NCBI GenBank assembly: GCA_019054805.1 | Contig: JAHQIY010000003.1 | Coordinates: forward strand, 2,852,001-2,916,000 | DNA from: Brachionus manjavacas | Lineage: Eukaryota > Rotifera > Eurotatoria > Ploima > Brachionidae | DNA: 64,000 bases | Direction: 5' to 3' | Translations under genes and position numbers: made by a program | The notes under the pieces: generated by a model | What the model was told of the DNA's origin: nothing | The model's database searches: none | The model's input: only the letters and a program-made list of their open reading frames with translations | Shown: positions 24,101 to 33,910 of the stretch, piece after piece | How the letters are laid out: every line of letters starts with the position of its first letter | How positions within the stretch are numbered: the stretch's first letter is position 1

Positions 24101-25313
24101 TTAATTTAAAAACAATAAAAATAAAACAATTCGAAAAATTGCCAAAAAAATAAAAATCAAGTAAAAAATAATTCTGAAAATATTTTTGTATGGGTCTTTT
24201 AAAATCTTGAAAACTTAAAAATCTAATAAAAGAAAAAATAATTTAAAATTTTACTTACTAATCTGTCTAAAGAAAGAGTGATAATCTTATCGTTCGAATA
24301 GATAATGTCAAAAATTATTTTTTTGTGACATTGCGGATCTGGCAAAGCGATAAAATGATTCCATTTAACCATGCTTTCATTTTCCGAAATTCCCTTTAAA
24401 TTCTCCAAATCAATAAAAAACAAATCTCCCCTAGAACCAACAATTAAATCCTAAAAGAGAATATTTTGCTAAAAATCTACTTAAATGATCCTGTTAGAAT
24501 AAGATTAATCTTTGGCCAACACAATGGGACATATTGGATTTGATTAGTTTTTGATTGCGCAGTCTTGGAGCCACTTGATGGAATTTTGAAGTTTTTGAGC
24601 TGAACTCCCTTCAATGTGTTCCAAATTCTAATCGTTTTGTCCTCAGAACTGCTTGCCAAAACGTGTTCTAAATTATCACATTTGATTTCTTCACAAACCT
24701 TCGAAGCATCAAACTGGCTCTTAGGACACCACAAAAGACAATTAATTGAATCTTCATGACTTTTAAGCTTGGCTAGAATGCTCATTTGATCGCTTTTTGA
24801 ATCCAATAAAACAATGGCTCCATTTTTGTATCCGATGGCAGTTTTGAATGAATTTTCAAGTATTCTAATTTGTGTTATGGGTTTATTCTCGGGAAAATAT
24901 CTCACATGATGATTAGTTCTTAAATTCCATTTGAATATATTTCCTTTGAAATCACAGCTTATTAGAGTCGGATCCAAAGAGTGGACTCGTATCCAGTCTA
25001 AGCAAGTTGGTGCATTGTGGTGTAATCTGTGAAGACTGGATAAACAGCGAGATTTAAAATTCCAAATTTTTATTTCCAAGTCATCTGAACATGAGGCCAA
25101 GTAGTCGAATGTGGGAATTTTGTAAAACGATACTGCATTAAGACGTTTGGAGTGAGCGTCTTTAATTGTTCCAATGTAACACTCGAATTTGGTGTCTGTT
25201 AAGATAATTGAATTTAAGGCGCATGTGGCCAACATTGAATCTTGCTCATTGAGGTCAACTGATCGAGATATGAACCAGTTCGGAGTTGGCAAAAAAATTA
25301 TTTCTGAATTCAT
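18113..25313 (-). CDS. GEMIN5: Gemin5, WD40-TPR scaffold of the SMN complex
   Basis: Gemin5 recognises snRNA codes for Sm-core assembly by the SMN complex in the cytoplasm. I assign six exons, all with GT-AG sites and matching phases: 25313-24481, 24430-24259, 21269-21173, 21117-20255, 19301-19127 and 19077-18113 (stop). The predicted product is about 1034 residues. WD40 repeats run through exons 1-5, e.g. LASSSEDKTIRIWNTLKG, LNGFVYSVAFSPIDP joined to FVAVAVGDSSIKLM, and WHPTKESLIAFGTKDGKVG, the last close to the human Gemin5 segment. Exon 6 has a Lys-rich linker, then helical TPR-like repeats (AILHCCCTFQIQKAVDIC, YALCIAQIRLAANSEI). Vertebrate Gemin5 is about 1500 residues; the C-terminal non-canonical RNA-binding region is not seen here. 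Introns are 50, 2989, 55, 953 and 49 nt; the longest holds a hAT MITE. The exon 1/2 acceptor is chosen because only the 50-nt intron keeps frame (TGSF-KGDLFFID). Confidence 0.9.
20095..20168. repeat. Two-copy tandem repeat in Gemin5 intron 4
   Basis: A unit of about 35 bp (core tgttctgattttcgg followed by an A run and catattt) occurs twice in tandem. It lies within the 953-nt intron and has no coding role. Confidence 0.8.
22903..23327. mobile_element. hAT-type MITE, copy A, in Gemin5 intron 2, exact 8-bp TSD
   Basis: The element runs 22911-23319 (409 bp). Termini are cagagttgtttaaaagt and its exact reverse complement. The octamer ggaaaaat flanks it at 22903-22910 and 23320-23327. Complementarity continues inward (aaaagtaatgtgttt against aaacacattactttt), so the arms are long. 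Internal caagtc/gacttg motifs are shared with the 3.1-kb hAT relic. The exact duplication and closely matching arms suggest a fairly recent insertion. Confidence 0.88.
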
Positions 25314-26101
25314 CTTTTAAAAATAAAATTTTCTGAAATTTTCAAATTTCAAAAATTAAAAAAAAATCACGTGACATTTTATACAGATGAACTAACTTAA
25401 ACTCATTAGAGAAAATTTTGACTTAAATATGCTATTAGTCTATTATTTTGCTGCAAAACATCAAATAAAATTGCAGAGGTATTTAATGAATAATAATTGA
25501 TGAAAAAGTATTCAATAGAGAAATATCAAAATCAAAAGTTAAATGAGTATTTTTGAATGAAATATGCGTGATTTAAAAATTAAATTTATAACAAAAAAAA
25601 CTTTTTATAATTTATTTTTTTATTTCGTTAAACACCTGGTTTAATTTTTTGTGTTTCTATTAAAAAATGTATCCAATGTTGAAATAAAATTGAAAAAGTG
25701 CGATGTTTTAAAATATTTTTTTCAGTTTAAAAAAAAATTATTTTTAAGTTAATATTGCAAACATGAAAAACTTTTTTTTCTATAAATTTTGACTTTCAGT
25801 TAAGTAGGTTAAGTGAACTTTGGTTCACCTGTTACTGAAACAGTTCTTGTTATCAGGTTTTATGAACAATTAGTTCACCAAATCTAAAAATTATTAACCT
25901 ATTTTGAAATTTTTTCATCTATTTAGAAAAGGGCTAAATGTAATATTCAAAAATAAGATAGAAAAAAAATTTACAGAAAAAAATTCAAAGTTGGACAGAG
26001 AAGGGAAAATTTGAAAAAATATATGTATATATGTTTCCGAAAGTCAAACACTTGAAGGACTTTGTATCTGAAATTTGAATTTGTATCATAAACATAAATT
26101 A
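25314..26101. other. Spacer upstream of Gemin5 with repeat R copy c and a MITE end
   Basis: 25615-25770 is the left half of dispersed repeat R (tggtttaattttttgtg, aaaaagtgcgatgtttt). 25798-25885 resembles one end of the 14120-14338 MITE (taggttaagtgaac and gttcaccaaat). The remainder is AT-rich with a gatgatcac stretch before the LINE. The Gemin5 promoter must lie in the first few hundred bases, but I see no defined motif. Confidence 0.5.
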
Positions 26102-29100
26102 TCATATATACTAATGATGATCACTGACGAATCGGAACGAACGCTAATAAAGATAGAACGCCTGCTGAGAGAGAGTTCGATAAATGTTTGAGAGAGGAGG
26201 CAAAGAAAAAGAATGCCAACATTCAAGGAGATGGTATCGTTATAGAAGGGAGGCTTAAATACATCCTTAAAGTTTTAATGCAAATCCAACATCAATTTGG
26301 CAACAAATGGGATGAGTTTAACCCTTTTGTTAGTGAGCTTAAAGTTTCCTCATCTGGTAGCGCTTGCGGAGACATGGTTCAATGCAACACTATTAGTAAT
26401 TTAACGAATTACAATATGTATCGTAGAGATATGAATGAACCCGATTTGCAAACAGGTGGTGGAGTGGTTATTTATGTCAGAAATTATTTAATATCTTATG
26501 AAATAGACTGTTTTCCAGTAAAATCCGTACAAGTGTAGTGGCAAACATAAACTTCTAATAAGATGTATTTATCGTCCACCAATAAGACAATATCGAAGTG
26601 TCAGTATTGGAAAGCAAACAATCGATATTAATAATCCTATCAAGTCAGAAAAATTGTTGATTGAGCGCAAGATATTCCCAAATATGCTGGTTTTTGGAGA
26701 TTTCAATTATTCCTCAATCTAATGGGAAGCGAAAGGTGGATCCCTAGATGGACTCGGATTCAAGGCAAGTGAAGAGTTTCTTGTGGTATTAAACGACTTT
26801 TTTTTGCATCAGTTCGTTATTGAGCCAATTTTTGGTGAGAGCGTTCTAGATTTGGTCATTGCTGAGGATCCTGACATTATTTATAATATTGAAATTTAAC
26901 CGCCAATTGGGTGCACTGATAAAATGAGACTGCATTTTAACTTGATGTTTGGAGTAATTTAGGAAGAAGGAGTCACAGCTAATGCAAATATGTTTAAAAG
27001 GCTGAACTACATCAAAGGCAATTATATTGACATTAGATTAAATTTTAATCCAGTTGACTGGTATGGTCTTTTTAATGAAAAATAATGTTGAAAAATTTTG
27101 TGAGCTTTTTCAAAACAAATATAATGAGATAATACGTAGGAACATTCCTGAGAAAAGAGTGTTGGTAGATCACAATAATAAAAATCCTGATTGGTTTAAA
27201 AATCAGACATAAAGTTAGCATGTCAAATTAAGTTCAGGGCTTTTGCCAAATAAAGAGGAGCTTCTACAACGAACAAACAAGAGTTGAAATCTAAATTCAA
27301 CAAGCAAGCTAGAAAAAATAAGGCGCTAGTTAAATTAGCTCATATGCGCTATGAAAAGTCAAAAGTCGATAAGTGCAAATCGAATCCATATATATTATTC
27401 TCGTATGTGAATAGTAAGAAAAACTTTTAGTGTAAAATCAGATCGCTTACTGACAAACTGGGAAACGGCAATGACAATCGCAAAATGTCTAAATGATCAT
27501 TTTTTCAGTTCATTTAAAGCAAATGATTTTGTAAATAGGGAACTAGAGTTCCCTAAGAGAGCTGAAATAGAGTGCATATTAAATCCGGATTTAGCTTACA
27601 GTCAAGCTGTTATTAATAGAGACTTGACAAAAACAAATCAATAGGTACCGATTGCATTCATCCATATGTACTTAGTGAATGTAGTGATGTATTTTGTGAA
27701 CCGTTATCTTTATTGTTCAAATTATCGTACGAGTCTAGTTTGAAGCTAGCATGTTGGAAAAGAGTAAATGTTACTCTAGTCTACAAAATGAAAGGTAGTA
27801 AAACAAATCCAGAAAACTACCGCCCAATATCGCTATTATCGGTTTTAATTAAAAAAAAAAAGAGAAAAGCTAATAGGATATTTAATGAAGACATTTATTG
27901 GAACACAATTTACTGTCAGTGCTTCAGCATGGACTTATGCATGCTAAATCATGTATAACTTACTTGCTAGAAACTCTAGATATCATCACTGAGGTATTGA
28001 ATAGAGGATTCAGTGCTTTGGTAGTATGCTAAGATTTTGCAAAGGCATTTGATTGCGTCTCGCATAAGTTACTTAAGATCAAATTAAAGAGTTATGGATT
28101 TACGGGTAAGCTTTTGGGGTGGCTATAAAGTTTTCTTCAAGATAGAAAACAGAGATTAGTGATAGGTCAGTTTGAATCTGATTCGGTTGATGTGCTAAGT
28201 GGCGTTCCACAAGGTTCAGTCCTTGGTCCTTCACTTTTTTTGATCTTCAAAAATGATTTACCATAGATAGTAAGTCACTTTTGAAAGCTGTTTACGGATG
28301 ACAGTAAATTGATTAGTATCTTTAGAAATACTGGTAATCAAATGCTAAAATATTATTACAAGATGGTTGAGTGGTCGAAGCGCTAGAGTATGGAGTTCAA
28401 TGAGCCAAAATGTAAAGTACTGCATATTGGCAACTCAAAGATTGCCAGGAAAGAAATCTCAATATTAAACACGAATGATATCAGAGTTGGATTAGGTAAG
28501 ACTTCTTCTTAGCGCGATCTTGGTGTAATGGTGGATAACAAACTCAAATGGATTAATAAAATTGATTGCTGTGTTATGAAAGCCAATATCATGCTTGGTA
28601 TGCTCAAGAAAACATTTGAATATTGGGATGCTCAATCATGTTAGACCCCATCTTGAATACTGTGTGCCTGCTTGGAATCCTTATTTAAAAAAGGATATAT
28701 TTCGACTAGAACAAGTACAAAGACGAGCAACGAAACTTGTTCTACAGTTAAAAAGTTTGAATAATGAGTTAAGGTTAGCTATTTAGGATTGGAAACTCTA
28801 AAAGAAAGGCGAGAGCGTGGAGACCTAATTCAATTTTATAAAATTCAAGACAAATATAATCATGTCAATTGGTATTATGATGCGGAAATTATGTGTTTAG
28901 TTAATAATGAAGGACCAAGTGGAGGACTAAGGGGAGCAAAGCATCGCATTTGCTCTCAGCTAACAAAATATGAAGCAAGGCGAAACTGTGAACAAATGGA
29001 ATTTGCTGCCAACGTCAGTTGTCACAGCAAGTTCAATTTACCAGTTCAAAAACAGACTGGATAATGTCGGCAGAAATAATAAAAAATGAAAAGTCTACTA

Positions 29101-29180
29101 TAGCGGGACTACTTTAGTCTTCCTGCTTCGTCATTTTAGATTAAATAAATTGATCGTAGAATATAAACTATTATTATTAT
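26102..29180 (+). mobile_element. CR1/L2-like LINE, near full length but broken
   Basis: Endonuclease pieces appear first: LVALAETWFN (frame near 26370), GGGVVIYVRNYL (26455), then IYRPP, GDFNYSSI and FLLD/LDLVIAEDPDI up to about 26890. Reverse-transcriptase motifs follow: NYRPISLLSVL (27815), DFAKAFDCVSHKLLK (28035), [14 protein letters not shown] (28198), a decayed F-DDS box (about 28290), NEPKCKVLHIGNSK (28400) and the C-terminal [15 protein letters not shown] with LETLKERRERGDLIQFYK (28645-28850). It ends in an ATT microsatellite-like tail at 29166-29184. Many stops and frame changes make it inactive. The 5' end is uncertain; 26102 is where EN-like coding sequence can first be followed. 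The clade call rests on the C-terminal RRERGDLIQ region. Confidence 0.8.
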
Positions 29181-29184
29181 TATT

Positions 29185-30018
29185 AAGGGTGAAAAATTAA
29201 TTTCAGTTATCCTTTTTTTTAATATTTTTTGTTTAAAGGCAAAGATTTAAGTACAGAGCGCATTTGGGTAAATGAGATTTTTGAAAGGGTAATACCAGGT
29301 CAAACAAATCAGAGCGAATGCTATTTCTAGAGCTCTTTCAAATTAAAAAAAACAAAAAAATTATTAACTTCAATTGTTTATTTTTTAATCGGCTTAGAAC
29401 ATAATTACTCTATTAAAAAGCTTTATTCAATTATATAGCTAAATTTGTAGTTTTACCAGAATTTGGTAAACAAATAAATATATTATTTCATAGCTTAGAA
29501 AAAGAATTTTCATTTTTTTCAAATTTCCAAATAAAAATTAAACTCTTTCTATTTCACTATCAAGTTTAATTTAAAATATGAAAATGCTTGCAATATTAAC
29601 TTAAATTATTTTTTTATTTGAAAATGAAAAAATTATTTGAAACATCGCACTTTTTGAATGGAATTTCATCATTGGAAACATTTTGTAATTCAGACACAAA
29701 AATAAAACCACCTTAAAGGCGATTTAAAAAAAAATTTTATAAAAAAATTGTAAAAAATTAATATACATCTTAAGCACTTCTTTGTTTTTAATTTTAATTT
29801 TAGATCAGAATTATGTTTTAAAATTAGAACTAAAAGACAGCCTTTTGTTTTATTATTTTTTAAATATCGTTTTTTGATTATTTTTTATGCTAAGTCTTTT
29901 TTTTGCTCAGTGTCCCATGCCTAGATTTTTTTCTTGAAAAAACAAACCAAATAATCATATTTTTGAGAATTCCACAAAACTTGTAAAAAAGCGGTTTTTT
30001 ATCGATTGCTTTCAATAG
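29185..30018. other. AT-rich spacer with dispersed repeat R, copy d
   Basis: 29430-29715 on the minus strand is the longest match to repeat R of 52325-52655, containing aaacatcgcactttttg, attaacttaaatta and ctatttcactatcaag. The rest has no recognisable feature. Confidence 0.55.
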
Positions 30019-30832
30019 GGTGCTACTAAAACACTGACACCCATTTTTTTTGCAAAGCGAAAATATTTTTGAAAGTTTTAATATATCATTTAGTTTGATT
30101 TTTTCTCTATTTTTTGAAAATTAAATTAGTTTTTCTCCGAAATTTTTATTTATTTGTGAAAATTGATCATTATTGTACTTTTAAAAACCTGACCTCCTAC
30201 AGACCCCAATTTTATACGACTGATTCCCAACTGACCCATATTTGAGAGAATTTAACGAGCTTTCTAAAAGTGTGCTTAGTTTTTCTCCAGGAAGTATATA
30301 TATATTAATATAGATATTTTAATTAAAATAAAAGACCTTGGTTATTATTGAAATCGAATTTAAAAATTTCTAATACGACATACCATTCGATTAGGAATTT
30401 TCTAAGATTTTTGACTGCTTTTTTGTTTTCTTAACTTAAAATTTATTTTTAATTTCGTATATATTGAATACGACTTAATTTTTTTAATCAAACTAATAAA
30501 ACAACATATATCAAATATTACAATTATAAATTGAATTTTCTTAATTAATATGAAATCATTTAAAACTATCTAAAACTTAACTTCCTGGAGAAAAATTAAG
30601 CAATTTTTAGAAAGTTCGTTAAATTCTCTCTAAGGAAAATGAGGGTAAGTTGGGGGTCAGTAGAGGGTCAGGTTTCTTTAAAATCAAATTATTGTATTTT
30701 CGCTAAAAAATAAAAATTTTGGGGAAAAATAATTAAATTTTCAAAAAAAAGAGAAAAAGGTAAAATTTTATAAATATTTTTTCTTTGCAAAAAAAATGGG
30801 AGTCGGTGTTTATAGTAGGACCATTTCGATAG
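30010..30832. mobile_element. Long inverted-repeat DNA element (about 260-300-bp arms)
   Basis: The left arm (from 30019, ggtgctactaaaacac) is the imperfect reverse complement of the right arm ending at 30822-30823 (gtgtttatagtaggacc). Further matching pairs are ccattttttttgcaaag/ctttgcaaaaaaaatgg, ctgaccctct/acctcctacag, and ttcctggagaaaaa/ttttctccaggaag near the middle. The outer 9-mers tttcaatag (30010-30018) and tttcgatag (30824-30832) agree at 8 of 9, a possible target duplication of MULE length with one base of slack. There is no transposase reading frame. Family assignment is tentative. Confidence 0.7.
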
Positions 30833-31009
30833 GAATATCCGATTTTCATGAAATTTTGCACAAATCTTCTTTGATATAAGACTATTGTTCCCTGCTAATA
30901 TTAAGCAGATCCGAGGTTCAATAAGATAAAATTTATAGTAAAAAAGTAAATAAAGGTCAGGTTTAGAATTCTTTATAAAAACATAAGTGAAAAAGGAAAA
31001 TTTTATGAC

Positions 31010-31190
31010 TTATTTAATTTTTCAACTTTTTAATTATTCAATGTTTTTTAAATCATTCTATTTATCAACTATTCAACTTTTCAACAACTCAATTATTCGA
31101 TTTTTTAGCTTTTGACTTTTCGATTATTCAAATTTTTTTACTTATCTAATATTTTTAATTTTTTTAATATTCAACTTTTAAAATTCTAGA
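31010..31190. repeat. Degenerate short tandem repeat rich in attattcaact
   Basis: Successive variants of ttattcaacttttt (ttcaactttttaattattc, caactattcaacttttc, ttcgattattcaaattt) occur at spacings of about 12-15 bp. The plus strand is pyrimidine-biased. It looks like a decayed minisatellite. Confidence 0.55.
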
Positions 31191-32180
31191 TCCGCTTTGT
31201 TAAATACAGCAAAATTAAAAAAATTTTAAATTTCACAGCAAGTACTTATAAAATTTAAAAAATATTTAAGAAATTTCGTTCATTATTTTTGCTGAATCAA
31301 ATTTCCAAATCCAAGTCCACGCCCTGAACCCCTTTATTTTATTTATTATAATAATAAATCTAATTATTAATCTAAAAAATTAAGTTTCTTTATATAAAAT
31401 TCATTTTTTTTTAATTTTTCTTTATGTAATTGATTTTTTTGATTGTACCCAATACTCAAAAAATGCAAAAATTACTAATTCGCTTTTTGTTTTATCTTAT
31501 TCATACTTTTCTTTAGATATTAGTAAATAAAATTTATTTAATATAATTAATTAAACTTAACTCTCAAGGTTAATCAACAGGCAAGTTTCCATGCCATGAA
31601 GACCGATTAACACTTCATTTATTTAATTTTATAAAATAATTATTACAAGTTAAAAATAAAAATTAATAAATGAGCAAGACTCTAATTAATAGAGCAAAAC
31701 ATTGAAATATTTAAATTAAATTTTTTGAATTTTTTTTTACAAATTCTGTAAAATCAAATTGATATTATTAAAAATAGAAAGCTTGAATGTTGCAAACTTC
31801 AGCATTGATCTCTTGATCACAAAGCTATTCATCAATCTTTTATAAAAATTTCAAAGGTTTTTCACCATTAGATATTTTTCTAGAAAATTATTAATATCAT
31901 TAAAGTTATCAAATTCAAATTTAAATTTAAATAATTTAAAAATTGAGAAATAATAACTTTAAGCAGGTTTAATTCATTCTCGAAGTGAATATTTTATTAA
32001 GTCTTTAATTACTTATTCATTTATTTTTTCCAAACTAAAGCCCTTTCAGTTAAAAATAAAAATTTAAAAAAAATAAAATGAGCGCTTAATTTTTAAGCAG
32101 CGAGTCTTGAATTGCAAAGTTATTTAATTTCATTTATCACTGACTTAAATTTTTAATTAGAATCAAAATTCATACCAAGA
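31191..32180. other. AT-rich intergenic stretch
   Basis: No frame, RNA gene or repeat boundary recognised. Scattered aaattta/taaattt motifs only. Confidence 0.5.
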
Positions 32181-33400
32181 TAAAGTTCGCTGTACCATAA
32201 ATAAAAATTTTTTAATGTTGAATTTTTCATCCTCTCGATGCTTTTTTTAACTTTTGTTTTTAACCCTTAGCTTTCATCCTAGCGTGATATCTCATTGACC
32301 AAAAATTGTCCAAGATAGCTAGAAGAGGTCTCCTGGGGGATGGTTTTGGAGGATTCTTATGAAATACATTCCTGGTACCTGTTTTGTACTTACTATGGAT
32401 AATCAAGGGCACTAAAAAATAAAATACGTTTTATTTCAGCTTATTCCGATTATAATTTGCGGAAATACTGCGTAAAAACCACCTTTTTACACATATTTTA
32501 AAACAGATATAAGTTGGAAGGTGATATCTAAAGGGCCGAAACAGACCACAAATTCTGATAGAAGAAGAAATTTAGAAAATTTTAGTTTTTTTGATTTTTG
32601 TAATTAAGCTTTTATTCGCGAAAATTTAATTTAAAATTTAAATAAACGTAGCCTATTTTCAAAAAATAAATTGTTTTTTTTTCAAAAGAATTAGGAATTT
32701 TGTTTATTTTTTATAAATTAGCGTTCTATTAGATCAGAGTTGTTTAAAAGTCCCAAAAAAAGTCCAAGTCCGGACTTTTTTTTATTTCTTTTTTAAAAGT
32801 CAATAATAACCACCTGGGACCGCAAAATTATCAATTCCTGGGACGGAATAAATTCCATTTGATCCTTAACATTCATTGAACGTGAAAAATTCCTGAATAA
32901 TTACTCTCCATGGAAAAATAGGAAGATTTATTTGAATAATTTTTAAAACCGGAGAAAAAATTGACTTTGGAATCTCGGAAAGTCGAGTCATCAAGATTAA
33001 GACAATTTATTATTTTAAAATATTTAAAGAATTTTTCTACTATAAAAGTCAAAAAAAATTAAAAGACTTTGACTCGGACTTTTGACAAAAAAAAAAAAGT
33101 CCAGACCTGTGACTTTTAAACAACTCTGTATTAGATCACCTAATGGCATTTTTCTATGACTTTTAACTTCTGCTTTAGCTTTAAAATGTGCACTCATTAC
33201 TGTTTTGCCTTCGATTACTCACAGTAGGGTCAAAACGGGTACGAGGAGCATATTTCCTCAGAATCCCCCAGAACCGTTTTCTAAAGGACCTCTTTTAATT
33301 ATCTTGGACAATTTTTGGTCAATGAGGTTAGGTAAAAGTAGCGTGAGGATGAAAAATTCATTTTTAAAAAAAGTTAATATTAATGGTGCAGCGAACTCTA
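32181..33400. mobile_element. Long inverted-repeat element interrupted by a nested hAT MITE
   Basis: The left arm starts taaagttcgctgtacc at 32181 and the right arm ends ggtgcagcgaactcta at 33400. Long complementary stretches follow inward: tgaatttttcatcctc (about 32220) against gaggatgaaaaattca (33345-33360), ctcattgaccaaaaattgtc (32292) against gacaatttttggtcaatgag (33307), and gaagaggtctcctggggga against tcccccagaaccg. The arms are about 200 bp and imperfect. Without the nested 402 bp (element plus one duplication) the host element is about 0.8 kb. No transposase is visible and no target duplication was found. The open frame at 33205-33525 lies in the right arm and is not a gene. Confidence 0.75.
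32727..33136. mobile_element. hAT-type MITE, copy B, exact 8-bp TSD
   Basis: The element runs 32735-33128 (394 bp), starting cagagttgtttaaaag and ending cttttaaacaactctg. The octamer tattagat is duplicated exactly at 32727-32734 and 33129-33136. Internal landmarks are aataaccacctgggaccg and ttggaatctcggaaagtcg; both recur in copies C and D. The interior carries gactttgactcggac-type subterminal motifs. Confidence 0.9.
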
Positions 33401-33910
33401 CTCGGTTTCTTTTTGTCTTTTTATTTTATTTCCATAGATTCTTGGATTTAGATCAGCAAATTCATTTTTATATTTTGAAAAGACCATTGATCAAAACTGT
33501 TCTAAATAATCTAAATATTTACTGAATTTATTTTCTAGACTACCCTGATGCAAAAAAATTGAAAAAACTTTTTCACTTTTTCAGTGATCTAAAGCTCATT
33601 TAACAGTAGTTCACCTTTGCACCAAAAATTCCAGCTCACATAGCACACTTTGCAGAAATCCAATCTAGAGGAGCCTTGTGGCACTCCTTCTCCTTTGAAA
33701 ATAATTTGAAGCTATTGTTAACATTCATTTCTCTCATGCTTTACTTAAAACATAGAAAAAGAGGAAAATTTTTTTAAACAAATTTATTTTTTATTTTGAT
33801 TAAAAATTTATTGATTTGTCGGAATGGAATCCAATTTGGAAATGGGTAGCTAGCTTTGCTTATTGCATAATAATCCTCCCCTTTAATTTGCTTTCCAAGT
33901 TGATGCAATT
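33401..33910. other. Upstream region of the EML gene
   Basis: Should contain the missing first exon of the EML gene. A candidate acceptor lies at about 33888-33898 (ttgctttccaag). No ATG exon could be fixed with confidence. The stretch 33480-33780 has no repeat or RNA feature I recognise. Confidence 0.4.

Noticed and set aside
33205-33525. 106-residue open frame
   Set aside because: It covers the right arm of the long inverted-repeat element and has no protein similarity pattern.
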